Below are positions 16,443 to 25,046 of a DNA stretch of 64,000 bases, one piece after another. Numbering within the stretch: the first letter of the stretch is position 1; each line of letters opens with the position of its first letter. Position numbers and translations under genes: made by a program. The notes under the pieces were generated by a model that ran no database searches, was not told the origin of the DNA, and saw nothing but the letters and a program-made list of their open reading frames with translations. This DNA is from an uncultured Christensenella sp. (GTDB lineage Bacteria > Bacillota > Clostridia > Christensenellales > Borkfalkiaceae): assembly GCA_910578145.1 (NCBI GenBank), contig CAJTPJ010000001.1, forward strand, positions 80,847-144,846, in the 5' to 3' direction.

Positions 16443-17695
16443 AGCTGTCCTGTCAGCGCCGATACTGCTACCGAGGTTTCCGAAAACATACTCGTTTGTT
16501 CGTTTACTTCGCTTCTGCCCGCCAGCAACAGCGAAGTTTTAACCTGCAACTCGTTTTCCGAGCCGTAAAATTTCCCCTTGCAGGTTATAAAATGCTTTGC
16601 GCGCTTTAATACCACCCGCATTTTTACTAAATTGTCGTAGTCCAGCGCGGCAAATTTTCTTGCCTCTATTATCTTGTACGCGCTTTTTGCGCCTATGCCC
16701 GGCACGCGCAAAAGCGTGGCAAGCGGCGCGGTGTTAATCTCTACGGGGAAGAGGTGCATATTTCTCAACGCCCAAGCGCACTTCGGGTCGTATTCGGGCG
16801 AAAGATTTTGGTTTTCGCCCACTATTTCGTCCACGTCAAACCCGTAAAACCTTATAAGCCAATCCGCCTGATACAGTCGGTGCTCCCGCAATAGCCCCGC
16901 GCCTACGGCGGGCAGCTTGCTGCTTTGCACCACGGGAATATACGAGGAATAGTAAACGCGCCTTAAATTCATATTACGGTAAAGCGCCTGCGTAAGTTTT
17001 AAAATCTGCCCGTCGGTTTCCGGCGACGCGCCAATAATCATTTGCGTGGTCTGCCCCGCAGGTAAAACGCGCCCGCGCCGCACCTTGTTTTCCTTGTCGC
17101 AAATTATCGCGTCGCGCAAGTCTTTCATAGGCAACAGCAAACTGCGCTTCGTCTTTTGCGGCGCAAGCAGTTTAAGCGAGTTTTCACTTGGCAACTCTAT
17201 ATTATAGCTCATTCTGTCAACTATTTTCGAGGCGCGGTGCACGAGCAACGCGTCGGCGTGAGGGATGCCCTTTAAATGAATATACCCGTTGAAATTGTAT
17301 AATTTTCTAAGTTTTGTAACCGTTTCCAGCAAAAGCTCCATAGTTTTGTCGGGGCTTTCAAAAACGGCGGAGGAGAGAAACAACCCCTCTATATAATTGC
17401 GTTTATAAAAGTTAATTACAAGCTCGCAAATTTCGTCGGGCGTAATCCTCGCCCGCGGCACGTCCGCGCTTCTGCGGTTGGGGCAGTATTCGCAGTCGTA
17501 TACGCAATCGTTGCTCATAAGAATTTTCAAAAGTGAAATACACCTTCCGTCGGGGGTGAAGGAGTGGCATATTCCCCCGACGGAACCGTTTCCAAGTCCT
17601 CCGTTTCTGTTTACCCGAGCAGAACCGGACGACGAGCAGGAAACGTCGTATTTAGCGCTTTCAGTTAAAATTTCAAGTTTTTCAGCGTCTAACAT
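16439..17695 (-). CDS. Putative DNA modification/repair radical SAM protein (TIGR03916 type)
   Basis: A 418-residue radical SAM enzyme with the CX3CX2C cluster motif (CVYDCEYC, near residue 68-75) in a TIM-barrel core, and a C-terminal helix-hairpin-helix segment (LRVPGIGAKSAYKIIEARKF, about residues 330-350) that normally binds DNA non-specifically. It is distantly related to spore photoproduct lyase. The gene is first in a two-gene minus-strand operon with a strong promoter and a palindromic operator (separate entries). No Shine-Dalgarno sequence is seen before the ATG. Confidence 0.88.
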   Translation of the reverse strand: MLDAEKLEILTESAKYDVSCSSSGSARVNRNGGLGNGSVGGICHSFTPDGRCISLLKILMSNDCVYDCEYCPNRRSADVPRARITPDEICELVINFYKRNYIEGLFLSSAVFESPDKTMELLLETVTKLRKLYNFNGYIHLKGIPHADALLVHRASKIVDRMSYNIELPSENSLKLLAPQKTKRSLLLPMKDLRDAIICDKENKVRRGRVLPAGQTTQMIIGASPETDGQILKLTQALYRNMNLRRVYYSSYIPVVQSSKLPAVGAGLLREHRLYQADWLIRFYGFDVDEIVGENQNLSPEYDPKCAWALRNMHLFPVEINTAPLATLLRVPGIGAKSAYKIIEARKFAALDYDNLVKMRVVLKRAKHFITCKGKFYGSENELQVKTSLLLAGRSEVNEQTSMFSETSVAVSALTGQL

Positions 17696-17743
17696 AGTGT
17701 ATTAACCAATTTACCGCTTAAATTTACCCGATTCGCGGTAAAA

Positions 17744-17757
17744 CAAACAAATGTTTG
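17744..17757. promoter_or_regulatory. Palindromic operator, possibly LexA-like
   Basis: The 14-bp perfect palindrome CAAACAAATGTTTG begins right at the predicted transcription start of the radical SAM operon. It resembles the Firmicutes SOS box (CGAAC-N4-GTTCG) with a symmetric G-to-A change in each arm. Its position fits a repressor site; the repressor's identity is inferred only. Confidence 0.5.
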
Positions 17758-17764
17758 CTTTACT

Positions 17765-17793
17765 ATAATAACACCGTTAAACCTGTTTGTCAA
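17765..17793 (-). promoter_or_regulatory. Promoter of the radical SAM/DUF4130 operon
   Basis: On the minus strand a perfect TTGACA (plus 17788-17793), a 17-nt spacer and TATTAT (17765-17770). Transcription should start near 17758, giving a leader of about 63 nt. Confidence 0.8.
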
Positions 17794-17925
17794 CGGTTTT
17801 AATAAAAAATTGACTAAAAAATTTTTTTATGTTACAATTTTCACAAACATTTCACTAACGCGTTAATTAACCGTAATACGAAAGGTTTACCTTATAATAG
17901 AGAATAATATAATGGAGAGGTAGTT

Positions 17926-18588
17926 ATGAAAGTACTTATCGTTGACGACGAGGAGATGATACGCGGCGTATTAAAGGAATACGTAGAGTTTGAGGGCGGC
18001 GTCGCGTACGAGGCGGCCGATGGAATGCAGGCGGTTAAACTTTGCCGCGAAAACGATTTCGACATAATTTTAATGGATATTATGATGCCGCGGCTTGACG
18101 GTTTTTCGGCGGTTAAGGAAATTAAAAAAATAAAAAATATCCCCGTTATAATGCTTTCCGCGCGCGGCGAGGAATACGATAAACTCTTCGGGTTCGAGAT
18201 AGGCGTTGACGATTACGTAACCAAGCCGTTTTCTCCAAAGGAAGTTATGGCGCGCATACACGCAGTGTTAAAGCGCAAAGCGCCCGAGGCTACTAACGAC
18301 GTAATACAGTTTGAAGGGCTTACTATAGATATGGTGGGCAGAAACGTGTTTGTTGACGGCGAAAAAGCCGAGCTTACCCCCAAAGAATACGAAATTTTAT
18401 TTTATTTCGTAAAGAATAAGGGCATAGCGCTTACCCGCGAAAAACTGCTTATGGACGTGTGGGGCTTCGATTTTTACGGCGACGACAGAACGGTGGATAC
18501 GCATATAAAAATGTTGCGTTCCAACCTTAAACAATACAGAAAATTTATAGTCACTCTGCGCGGGTTGGGGTATAAGTTTGAAGTCTGA
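17926..18588 (+). CDS. OmpR/PhoB-family response regulator
   Basis: A 220-residue regulator with a receiver domain (acidic pair Asp7/Asp8, phosphoacceptor Asp51, Ser78, Lys100) and a C-terminal winged helix (LTPKEYEILFYFVKNKGIALTREKLL to TVDTHIKMLRSNL to GLGYKF). It partners with the kinase that begins inside its last codons. GGAGAGG lies 5 nt before the ATG. Two TATAAT boxes (17893-17898 and 17908-17913) lie upstream without a strong -35, so the promoter is uncertain. The stimulus and target genes are unknown. Confidence 0.95.
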   Translation: MKVLIVDDEEMIRGVLKEYVEFEGGVAYEAADGMQAVKLCRENDFDIILMDIMMPRLDGFSAVKEIKKIKNIPVIMLSARGEEYDKLFGFEIGVDDYVTKPFSPKEVMARIHAVLKRKAPEATNDVIQFEGLTIDMVGRNVFVDGEKAELTPKEYEILFYFVKNKGIALTREKLLMDVWGFDFYGDDRTVDTHIKMLRSNLKQYRKFIVTLRGLGYKFEV

Positions 18589-20002
18589 TAAGGATAAAAA
18601 AACTAAAATAAAACAGCCCAAAAGCGTAAGTAAGGTTATGACGGGCTATTTTTGCCTGTTGGCGTTTTTGGTAATACTTTTGGTGGAGCTGGTGTTTTAC
18701 GTTATAGTTTCCACCACGCTTGAAAATCAGGCGCGCGACAGAATAACCTCTATCGGCAAGGAAATAGAGGCGGATATGCACTATCCGCACGGGCTTGAAG
18801 CAAGTATAATGCGCAACCGTCGCGAAGGCGTAAACGTGCTTTTAATCACCCGCGATTGGCGCGTGGTGGCGCCTTCTGATTACGACAGCGAGCGCAATTT
18901 TTACGAGGAACTTAAAGACAGACCGGTAATAAACGCGGGCGTGGGCTTTTGCGAAATTTACCGCTTAGGCAAAACGGTAAACTACGTTTCAAAAGTGGAT
19001 TATGCGGGCGAACCGCACTATCTTTTAGTAAGCTATTCTGTTGCAATAATTTACGAAACGGTTACCAGCTTGCAAATTTATCTGCTTATAATAGGCTTAA
19101 CGTTGTTTTTGCTGGCGTTGCTGTTTTCTATGGCGTTTTCTAAAAAATTGACGGGCGGGCTTCAAGTTATGTCCGATACCGCCGTAAATCTTGCGCGCGG
19201 GGATTATTCCGTGCAGTTTGCCAACGCCGACTATAAGGAAATGGCACAACTTTCCGACACGTTGAATTACGTTAGGGACGAGGTGAAAAAGAGCGAAGAT
19301 TTCCAGCGCGAAATTTTGGCAAACGTCACGCACGATTTAAAAACTCCGCTTACTATGATAAAGGCGTACGCCTCAATGATAAAGGAAATCAGCGGCGACG
19401 ATAAGTTAAAGCGCGAAAAGCACTTGCAGGTAATTATCGACGAAGCCGACCGCCTTACGGGGTTGGTAAACGACGTTTTAAGCGTTTCAAAACTGCAATC
19501 CAACATTACCGAAATTCGCCCCAAGGTGTTTAACCTTACCGATTTGGTGTACGGCATTATAGATAAATTCGGATATTTGCAGGAAAGTCAGGGGTATTCG
19601 ATAATGGTTGATATCGACCCAAACACGTATACCCGCGCCGACGAAGAAAAGATAAACCAAGTTTTGTACAACCTTATAGGCAACGCGGCTAACTATACGG
19701 GAGCGGATAAAACCGTTTTCGTAAGTTTGAAAGTCAGCCTTGACGGCAAGCGCGTAAAATTCAGCGTGCGCGACACGGGCAAGGGAATTCCAAAGGAAGC
19801 TTTGCCCGAAATTTGGAACAGATATTACCGTGTGAAGGAAAACCATAACCGTCCCGTAAAAGGAACGGGGCTGGGGCTTAGCATAGTTAAAGCCATACTT
19901 GAAAACCACGCATTTGATTTCGGCGTGGAAAGCGACGTAGGCAAGGGCTCTACTTTCTGGGTAGATTTTCCCGCCGTGCCGGACACCCCCGAAAACATAT
20001 AA
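18578..20002 (+). CDS. Membrane sensor histidine kinase (HAMP, HisKA, HATPase)
   Basis: A 474-residue kinase. Membrane segments are at about residues 22-44 and 165-187 with a 120-residue extracellular sensor region between; HAMP follows (188-240), then HisKA with phosphoacceptor His252 (NVTHDLKTPL) and an HATPase with N box (NQVLYNLIGNAANYT), DTGKGIP and GTGLGLS. The start is a TTG at 18578 that overlaps the regulator's end by 11 nt. Sensor input is unknown. Confidence 0.94.
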   Translation: MKSDKDKKTKIKQPKSVSKVMTGYFCLLAFLVILLVELVFYVIVSTTLENQARDRITSIGKEIEADMHYPHGLEASIMRNRREGVNVLLITRDWRVVAPSDYDSERNFYEELKDRPVINAGVGFCEIYRLGKTVNYVSKVDYAGEPHYLLVSYSVAIIYETVTSLQIYLLIIGLTLFLLALLFSMAFSKKLTGGLQVMSDTAVNLARGDYSVQFANADYKEMAQLSDTLNYVRDEVKKSEDFQREILANVTHDLKTPLTMIKAYASMIKEISGDDKLKREKHLQVIIDEADRLTGLVNDVLSVSKLQSNITEIRPKVFNLTDLVYGIIDKFGYLQESQGYSIMVDIDPNTYTRADEEKINQVLYNLIGNAANYTGADKTVFVSLKVSLDGKRVKFSVRDTGKGIPKEALPEIWNRYYRVKENHNRPVKGTGLGLSIVKAILENHAFDFGVESDVGKGSTFWVDFPAVPDTPENI

Positions 20003-20034
20003 TAAAACCCGCTATTTAAGTAGCGGGTTTTATT
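20003..20034. terminator. Terminator after the two-component system
   Basis: Ten-base-pair stem AAACCCGCTA/TAGCGGGTTT with a 6-nt loop, flanked by A and T runs; also placed to stop the convergent aldehyde dehydrogenase transcript. Confidence 0.9.
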
Positions 20035-20049
20035 TATTTCCACACGATA

Positions 20050-21411
20050 TTACTTCATAAAAAGCCGTATAAGTTTGTCGTAAAATTTTTTGTAGGGTGT
20101 GTACCTCATAGGCAAGTCTACGGCGTTTGACTTTTTTAAAACAGATTTGTAGTGCGAAAAGGTTTCAAAACTCTTTTTGCCGTGATAGCTGCCTATACCC
20201 GAGCCGCCCACGCCGCCAAAGGGTAGAGAGGTAGACGCAAGGTGTATAACCGCGTCGTTTACGCACCCGCCGCCGAATTGTATTTTTTTAAGTAGCCGTT
20301 TCTGCGTTTTTCCGCTTGCCGTAAACAGGTACAGCGCCAAGGGTGAGGGGTTGGCTTGTATAATTTCCAAAAGTTCCGCTTCGGTTGAATATACTAAAAC
20401 GGGTAGTACAGGTCCAAAAATTTCTTCTTTCATCGCCGCGTCTTCAAGCGTGGCGGGGTAAATTACAGTAGGCTCTATTTTCAGTTTTCCGTCGTCAAAG
20501 CCGCCGCCTTTTACCACGTTGCCTCCTATAAGCGACTTAATCCGCCCGTAGTGCCTTTCGGAAATAATTTTTCCAAAGCAATCGTTTTCAAGCGCGTTGG
20601 GGTATAGTTTGTCAATCCATTTTTTAAGACTATCGGTAAATTTTTCAGCAACGGACTCGTGCGCTATCACGTAGTCGGGCGCAACGCAGGTTTGTCCCGC
20701 GTTAAGAAACTTGCCAAACGCCACGCGCTTTGCCGCAAGGTCGCACTTGGCCGTTTTATCAATTATAGCAGGGCTTTTCCCGCCGAGTTCCAAGGTGACG
20801 GGCGTAAGATTTTTAGCCGCCGCTTCGTATACGGTTTGCCCTACGGATTTCCCGCCTGTGAAGAAGATATAGTCAAATTTATACGTAAGAATTTCAGCGT
20901 TAAGCCCGTCGCCCCCGTAAACGCAAGCCGCCAAACCTTCGGGAAAAACTTCGGATATGATTGATTTTATAACCGCGCTCGTCGCCTTAGACGCCCGCGA
21001 AGGTTTTAAAATAACGGTATTTCCTGCGCCAATCGCGCCTACAAGCGGCTGTAAAGACAACAAAAACGGATAATTCCACGGCGAAATTATAAGCACGTTA
21101 CCGTACGGCGACGGCAAAACGAAACTTTTTGAAGGGAACTGCGCCAGCGGAGAGCTTTTGCGCTTTTTCTTAGCCCAGCCCCGTAAACGTTTGATATGGT
21201 AACTCAAATCTTCCAAAACCATACCTATTTCCGACATATACGCCTCGGTTGCGGATTTGCCCAAATCCTCGCCCAATGCCCGTATAATTTCATCTTCGCG
21301 CAACTTAATGCACGCTTTCAGTTTTTTAAGAAAGGTTATCCGCACGCCCGTTTCAAGGGTTTTACCCGAGCTAAAGTACTCGCGTTGCGCCTTAACGATA
21401 TTTTCAACCAT
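20050..21411 (-). CDS. Aldehyde dehydrogenase (class 3-like, NAD(P)-dependent)
   Basis: A 453-residue ALDH without an N-terminal extension, of the class 3/fatty aldehyde type. The glutamate motif LELGGKSP, the catalytic Cys in NAGQTCVAPDYV and the C-terminal FGGVGGSGIGSYHGKKSFETFSH region are intact. It oxidises aldehydes to acids; the physiological aldehyde is unknown. The ATG sits 6 nt after a TATAAT box with no ribosome binding site, so the mRNA is probably leaderless. Divergent from feoAB. Confidence 0.93.
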   Translation of the reverse strand: MVENIVKAQREYFSSGKTLETGVRITFLKKLKACIKLREDEIIRALGEDLGKSATEAYMSEIGMVLEDLSYHIKRLRGWAKKKRKSSPLAQFPSKSFVLPSPYGNVLIISPWNYPFLLSLQPLVGAIGAGNTVILKPSRASKATSAVIKSIISEVFPEGLAACVYGGDGLNAEILTYKFDYIFFTGGKSVGQTVYEAAAKNLTPVTLELGGKSPAIIDKTAKCDLAAKRVAFGKFLNAGQTCVAPDYVIAHESVAEKFTDSLKKWIDKLYPNALENDCFGKIISERHYGRIKSLIGGNVVKGGGFDDGKLKIEPTVIYPATLEDAAMKEEIFGPVLPVLVYSTEAELLEIIQANPSPLALYLFTASGKTQKRLLKKIQFGGGCVNDAVIHLASTSLPFGGVGGSGIGSYHGKKSFETFSHYKSVLKKSNAVDLPMRYTPYKKFYDKLIRLFMK

Positions 21412-21417
21412 ATCTAA

Positions 21418-21445
21418 ATTATACTTTAAAACCGCCGTATGTTAA
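21418..21445 (-). promoter_or_regulatory. Leaderless promoter of the aldehyde dehydrogenase gene
   Basis: On the minus strand TTAACA (plus 21440-21445), a 16-nt spacer and a perfect TATAAT (21418-21423), then exactly six bases to the ATG. Confidence 0.65.
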
Positions 21446-21507
21446 AGCGTTTTTAAATAAAGATTAAAAAAATTTATAAATAAATATTAACTGCGGTTAT
21501 TTTTTTG

Positions 21508-21536
21508 TTGACAACGGTAGTTTTTATGACTATAAT
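21508..21536 (+). promoter_or_regulatory. Consensus promoter of feoAB
   Basis: A perfect TTGACA (21508-21513), 17-nt spacer and TATAAT (21531-21536). The leader of about 95 nt contains a small GGGGC/GCCCC hairpin. No convincing Fur box was seen. Confidence 0.88.
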
Positions 21537-21637
21537 ATAAATAGTTAAACACGGTTAAGTTTTTAAGGGGCGCGTTTTTACAAGCCCCGAAAAAAATTCT
21601 TAAAAAATAAACCATAGTTAATTAATAAAGGAGAGTT

Positions 21638-21868
21638 ATGATAAAACTTTTAAGCGAATTTGCCGCGGGGGAAAGCGGCAAAATAGTTTCGGTTAACGGC
21701 GTGGGTAAAATACGCCGCAGGCTTTTCGATATGGGCGTTACGCCCGACGCGGAGATAACTATGCGCAAAAAAGCGCCGCTTGGCGACCCTTTGGAAGTTA
21801 CTTTGCGCGGTTACGAACTTACTTTAAGAAAAAGCGAAGCAGCTTGCGTGGAGGTGGAACTGAAATGA
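21638..21868 (+). CDS. feoA: Ferrous iron transport protein A
   Basis: A 76-residue SH3-like FeoA, which associates with FeoB and supports ferrous iron uptake. The VNGVGKIRRRLFDMGVTPDAEITM core and the RGYELTLRKSEA end are typical. AAGGAGAG precedes the ATG and the stop overlaps the feoB start (ATGA). Confidence 0.95.
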   Translation: MIKLLSEFAAGESGKIVSVNGVGKIRRRLFDMGVTPDAEITMRKKAPLGDPLEVTLRGYELTLRKSEAACVEVELK

Positions 21869-24186
21869 AAACGTTTGCATTGGCGGGTAACCCCAACAGC
21901 GGTAAAACCACGCTGTTTAACGCGCTTACGGGCGCAACTGCGCACGTGGGCAACTGGCCCGGAGTAACCGTAGATAAGCGCGAGGGCAAGTATAAACGCG
22001 GCGGTAAAAGCATAAATATAGTTGACCTGCCCGGTATATATTCGCTTTCTCCGTATACGCCGGAAGAAGTCGTTTCCCGCAATTTCATACTCGACGGCAA
22101 GCCTGACGGCATTATAAATATAGTTGACGCAACCAATTTAGAACGGAATTTATATCTCACCACCCAGCTTTTGGAAACCGACGTTCCCGTTATAATCGCG
22201 CTTAATATGATTGACGAAGTGGAAAAATGCGGCGATAAAATTTATCCGGAAAAGCTGGAAAAAGCGCTTGGCATGCCCGTCGTGGCAATTTCCGCCGTTA
22301 AAGGCACGGGCATAAAAGAGCTTATGGCGCGCGCGGAAGCATTGCCTGAAACGCGCAAGGGCACAACCGTTTTAAGCGGGGCTTTACGCGATAAAATAGA
22401 AGCCGCCCGCGCGTTTTACGAGGGCGAAACGGTAAGCTCGCCGCTGTTTCACGCGGTTAAGTTGCTTGAAAACGACGAGTTGGAGCTTTCGCGCAAGGGC
22501 GCTAAACAAACGCTTGAAAATATTGCCGCCGCCGAGGATTTAGAAGCCGTTATTGCCGATGCAAGGTACAAATACATAACGGCAAACCTTTCGCTTGCAA
22601 AAGTGAAAAATAAAAACTTTGCGGTAAACAAAACCGATGCGGCGGACCGCGTGTTAACGCACAAGATATGGGCGTTTCCCATATTTTTCGTAATTCTGTT
22701 TTTTATTTTCCACTTAACTTTTTCGGAAAATTTACTGTTTTTAAACGGATTTACACCGTCGCAGGCGTGGTTGCCTACGCTTGAAGAATTAGGGCTAGCC
22801 GCGCAAGGCGAGGGCGGTTTGGAGTACAACAATTTCGGCGTGGAACTGCTTGCCGTCTTTTACGACGGGGCGGTATACTCGCCGGGCGTAATTTTAACTA
22901 ACTTCCTAAATTTATTTCTTGACCATATTTCCGACGGCGTGGTTACGCTAATGGAAAACGGCGGCGCGGCGGAATGGGCTACGGGGCTGGTTGGCGACGG
23001 GATTTTGGGCGGAATTTTCGCTGTTTTAGGATTTTTGCCGCAAATTTTAACGCTGTTTTTGCTTTTCTCTATCTTGGAAGATACGGGTTATATGGCGCGA
23101 ATAGCGTTCGTATTAGATAAAATTTTTCGCAATTTCGGGCTTTCGGGCAGGGCATTTATGCCTATGATAATGGGTTTCGGCTGTTCCGTTCCCGCAACGG
23201 TAAACACGCGCACCTTGGCTGACGAAAGGGAGAGGACGGCTACTATACGAGTAATCCCGTTTTTTTCCTGCGGTGCTAAGTTGCCCGTTTTAACCGCGGT
23301 TGCGGGGGGAATAGTGGCGGCTTTCGGTATAGGCAACGCCGATTTGATAACTTGCGGAATATACGTTTTGGGCGTGTGTACTGCAATAGCGTGCGTGCTT
23401 TTAATGCGCAATACAACTTTAAAAGGCGAAATTCCGCCGTTTATAATGGAATTGCCTGCATACCGTATGCCAAAGTTTAAAAATTTATTGCTTCATCTTT
23501 GGGATAAAGCCAAACATTTCGTAAAAAAAGCGTTTACCGTAATATTTGCTTCCACGGTTATAATTTGGCTTTTCTCGCATTTAAGCTGGGGTTGGCGATA
23601 CCTTCCCGACGAGGAAATGCAAAATTCCGTGCTCGCAAGCCTTGGCGCGTTTTTACAGCCCGCCTTTACTCCGCTGGGCTTCGGTTTACAGCTCGGGCAG
23701 TTCGGCTGGGTATTTGCGGTTGCGGCTATAACGGGTTTGGTGGCAAAGGAAAACGTTATAGCAACCTTTACCACGCTTGCAATCTGTATAAACGCCTACG
23801 CAGGCGCGGGTACCGAGGCGGGAATTGAAGAGCTTACAGGGCTAATTAACGTAATATCCGCCGATACGGGCATAGCGCAGGGGCAGTTTGCTGCGGCGCT
23901 GATAGCGTTTATAGCATTTAATATGACAACCATACCTTGCTTTGCGGCGTGCGCAACGGCAAAAGCCGAGCTTCCTAAGGGCAAATTTAAATGGACGCTG
24001 TTATTTTGGCTGGCGGCAAGCTACGTCGTTTCCGCAATGGTATACACCGTTGGAAGCTGGTGGTGGACGCTGTTTATTTGGCTTGCGGTAATCGCGCTCG
24101 TCACTACGGTTATCGTGTTGAGAAATTTAGGCAAGTTTGAAATTTCGTCAATTTTTAAAAGAAATAAAAAAGGCGGTAAAAAATGA
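21865..24186 (+). CDS. feoB: Ferrous iron transporter FeoB
   Basis: A 773-residue membrane GTPase for Fe(II) import, the main iron route in anaerobes. The N-terminal G domain has GNPNSGKT (G1, residues 8-15), DLPG (G3) and NMID (G4); after a helical GDI region come two Gate domains and further membrane helices, including SGRAFMPMIMGFGCSVPA and the FFSCGAKLPV stretch with the conserved Cys. The ATG at 21865 overlaps the feoA stop; an upstream in-frame ATG would intrude into feoA. Confidence 0.97.
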   Translation: MKTFALAGNPNSGKTTLFNALTGATAHVGNWPGVTVDKREGKYKRGGKSINIVDLPGIYSLSPYTPEEVVSRNFILDGKPDGIINIVDATNLERNLYLTTQLLETDVPVIIALNMIDEVEKCGDKIYPEKLEKALGMPVVAISAVKGTGIKELMARAEALPETRKGTTVLSGALRDKIEAARAFYEGETVSSPLFHAVKLLENDELELSRKGAKQTLENIAAAEDLEAVIADARYKYITANLSLAKVKNKNFAVNKTDAADRVLTHKIWAFPIFFVILFFIFHLTFSENLLFLNGFTPSQAWLPTLEELGLAAQGEGGLEYNNFGVELLAVFYDGAVYSPGVILTNFLNLFLDHISDGVVTLMENGGAAEWATGLVGDGILGGIFAVLGFLPQILTLFLLFSILEDTGYMARIAFVLDKIFRNFGLSGRAFMPMIMGFGCSVPATVNTRTLADERERTATIRVIPFFSCGAKLPVLTAVAGGIVAAFGIGNADLITCGIYVLGVCTAIACVLLMRNTTLKGEIPPFIMELPAYRMPKFKNLLLHLWDKAKHFVKKAFTVIFASTVIIWLFSHLSWGWRYLPDEEMQNSVLASLGAFLQPAFTPLGFGLQLGQFGWVFAVAAITGLVAKENVIATFTTLAICINAYAGAGTEAGIEELTGLINVISADTGIAQGQFAAALIAFIAFNMTTIPCFAACATAKAELPKGKFKWTLLFWLAASYVVSAMVYTVGSWWWTLFIWLAVIALVTTVIVLRNLGKFEISSIFKRNKKGGKK

Positions 24187-24350
24187 ATTTTGTGGATATA
24201 GCGGTTATAGTGGTTGTTTGCGTTTCGTTTGCAATCGTTTCGGCGTACCTTATTTACAGAAAAATAAAGCGTAAAGGCGGTTGCGAATGTTGCCCGTCGT
24301 GCGGGGGCAACTGCCCTTCCTGCCGCAAAAGAAAGGATAAAAACGATTAA
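24183..24350 (+). CDS. FeoB-associated Cys-rich membrane peptide
   Basis: A 55-residue protein that starts in the feoB stop codon (ATGA overlap). One membrane helix (about residues 4-24) is followed by a basic stretch and a Cys-rich tail, GGCECCPSCGGNCPSC, with six cysteines, then a Lys-rich end. This layout matches the FeoB-associated Cys-rich family (PF12669) that takes the place of FeoC in Firmicutes. The cysteines may bind metal or an Fe-S cluster; the exact role is not settled. Confidence 0.88.
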   Translation: MNFVDIAVIVVVCVSFAIVSAYLIYRKIKRKGGCECCPSCGGNCPSCRKRKDKND

Positions 24351-24393
24351 GAAAACCGCCCCTTTGTACTTAGTTGCAAAGGGGCGGTTTTTT
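24351..24393. terminator. Terminator after the feo operon
   Basis: A 15-bp perfect stem AAAACCGCCCCTTTG/CAAAGGGGCGGTTTT with a 10-nt loop, followed by more T; bidirectional against the minus-strand PH-domain gene. Confidence 0.93.
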
Positions 24394-24418
24394 GCGTTAT
24401 TTCAAGCATATATGGGGG

Positions 24419-24907
24419 TCAATCTTTATTTTTATCGTCTTTATCGGGCTTATTTTCCTTTGAATTTACCGTATAGCTTATTTTGGGGTTGGCTTTTAAA
24501 ATAGCTTGAATAAATTCTTCGTACCACGCTTCTTTTACTACTATAACGAAAAAGTTGTTTTCGCCGAAATGCACGGTTAATTTGTTGGTGTTTCTGTCCA
24601 ACACCACGTCGGTAATTTTGCTTATTTCGTACTTGCTTTTAATTATGCCGAAACTCGTCGTAAGCGTTTTACCGTCTATAGAATAGTAAGACGAAACCAG
24701 CAGGCTTATTAAAATTATAAATAAAAGAACCGACACAAGGTACATAAGCGTATATTGCAAAATAGGGTAAACGGGGTTTACCGCCGAAGTTGTGCCTTCC
24801 GCTATAACGAAATAGGTGTTAACCCCCGCCGCGGCAACAGCAAGCGCAATGCCTATATAAATAGCCGCGGTCATAAATTTGGTAAATTTATATTTAAAAA
24901 TTTTCAT
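24419..24907 (-). CDS. Bacterial PH-domain membrane protein
   Basis: A 162-residue protein with two membrane helices (about 12-33 and 48-72), then a bacterial PH-like beta domain (YYSIDGKTLTTSFGIIKSKYEISKITDVVLD), and a charged Lys/Asp tail. This resembles small YyaB/bPH_4 proteins of unknown function. It has its own leaderless-type promoter and is monocistronic. Confidence 0.7.
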   Translation of the reverse strand: MKIFKYKFTKFMTAAIYIGIALAVAAAGVNTYFVIAEGTTSAVNPVYPILQYTLMYLVSVLLFIILISLLVSSYYSIDGKTLTTSFGIIKSKYEISKITDVVLDRNTNKLTVHFGENNFFVIVVKEAWYEEFIQAILKANPKISYTVNSKENKPDKDDKNKD

Positions 24908-24913
24908 AACCGT

Positions 24914-24942
24914 ATTATAACCGCCATTATGAAAAATTGCAA
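24914..24942 (-). promoter_or_regulatory. Leaderless promoter of the PH-domain gene
   Basis: On the minus strand TTGCAA (plus 24937-24942), a 17-nt spacer and TATAAT (24914-24919), then six bases to the ATG. No ribosome binding site. Confidence 0.7.
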
Positions 24943-24979
24943 CAAATTTCCGTTAAATAACTTTTCACACGGCAAACTA

Positions 24980-25008
24980 TTGAAAAAATAAGGGTTTTGT
25001 AGTAAAAT
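24980..25008 (+). promoter_or_regulatory. Promoter of the YbhJ-type hydratase gene
   Basis: TTGAAA (24980-24985), 17-nt spacer, TAAAAT (25003-25008). Transcription should start near 25015, about 30 nt before the ATG. Confidence 0.7.
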
Positions 25009-25025
25009 ATACGAAACACCGTCGG

Positions 25026-25046
25026 ATTTGAAAGGAGATTCAAATG
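25026..25046 (+). promoter_or_regulatory. Hairpin presenting the ribosome binding site of the hydratase gene
   Basis: A perfect 7-bp stem ATTTGAA/TTCAAAT (25026-25032 and 25039-25045) carries the ribosome binding site AGGAGA as its entire loop and locks the A and U of the start codon in the stem. This may tune translation. Confidence 0.5.

Noticed and set aside
21543..21637. Fur box or metal riboswitch in the feoAB leader
   Set aside because: Only a small GGGGC/GCCCC hairpin is visible and no Fur-type inverted repeat could be matched.
25026..25046. Iron-responsive element for the aconitase-like gene
   Set aside because: The loop AGGAGA is the ribosome binding site and lacks the CAGUGN loop and bulged C of a true IRE.
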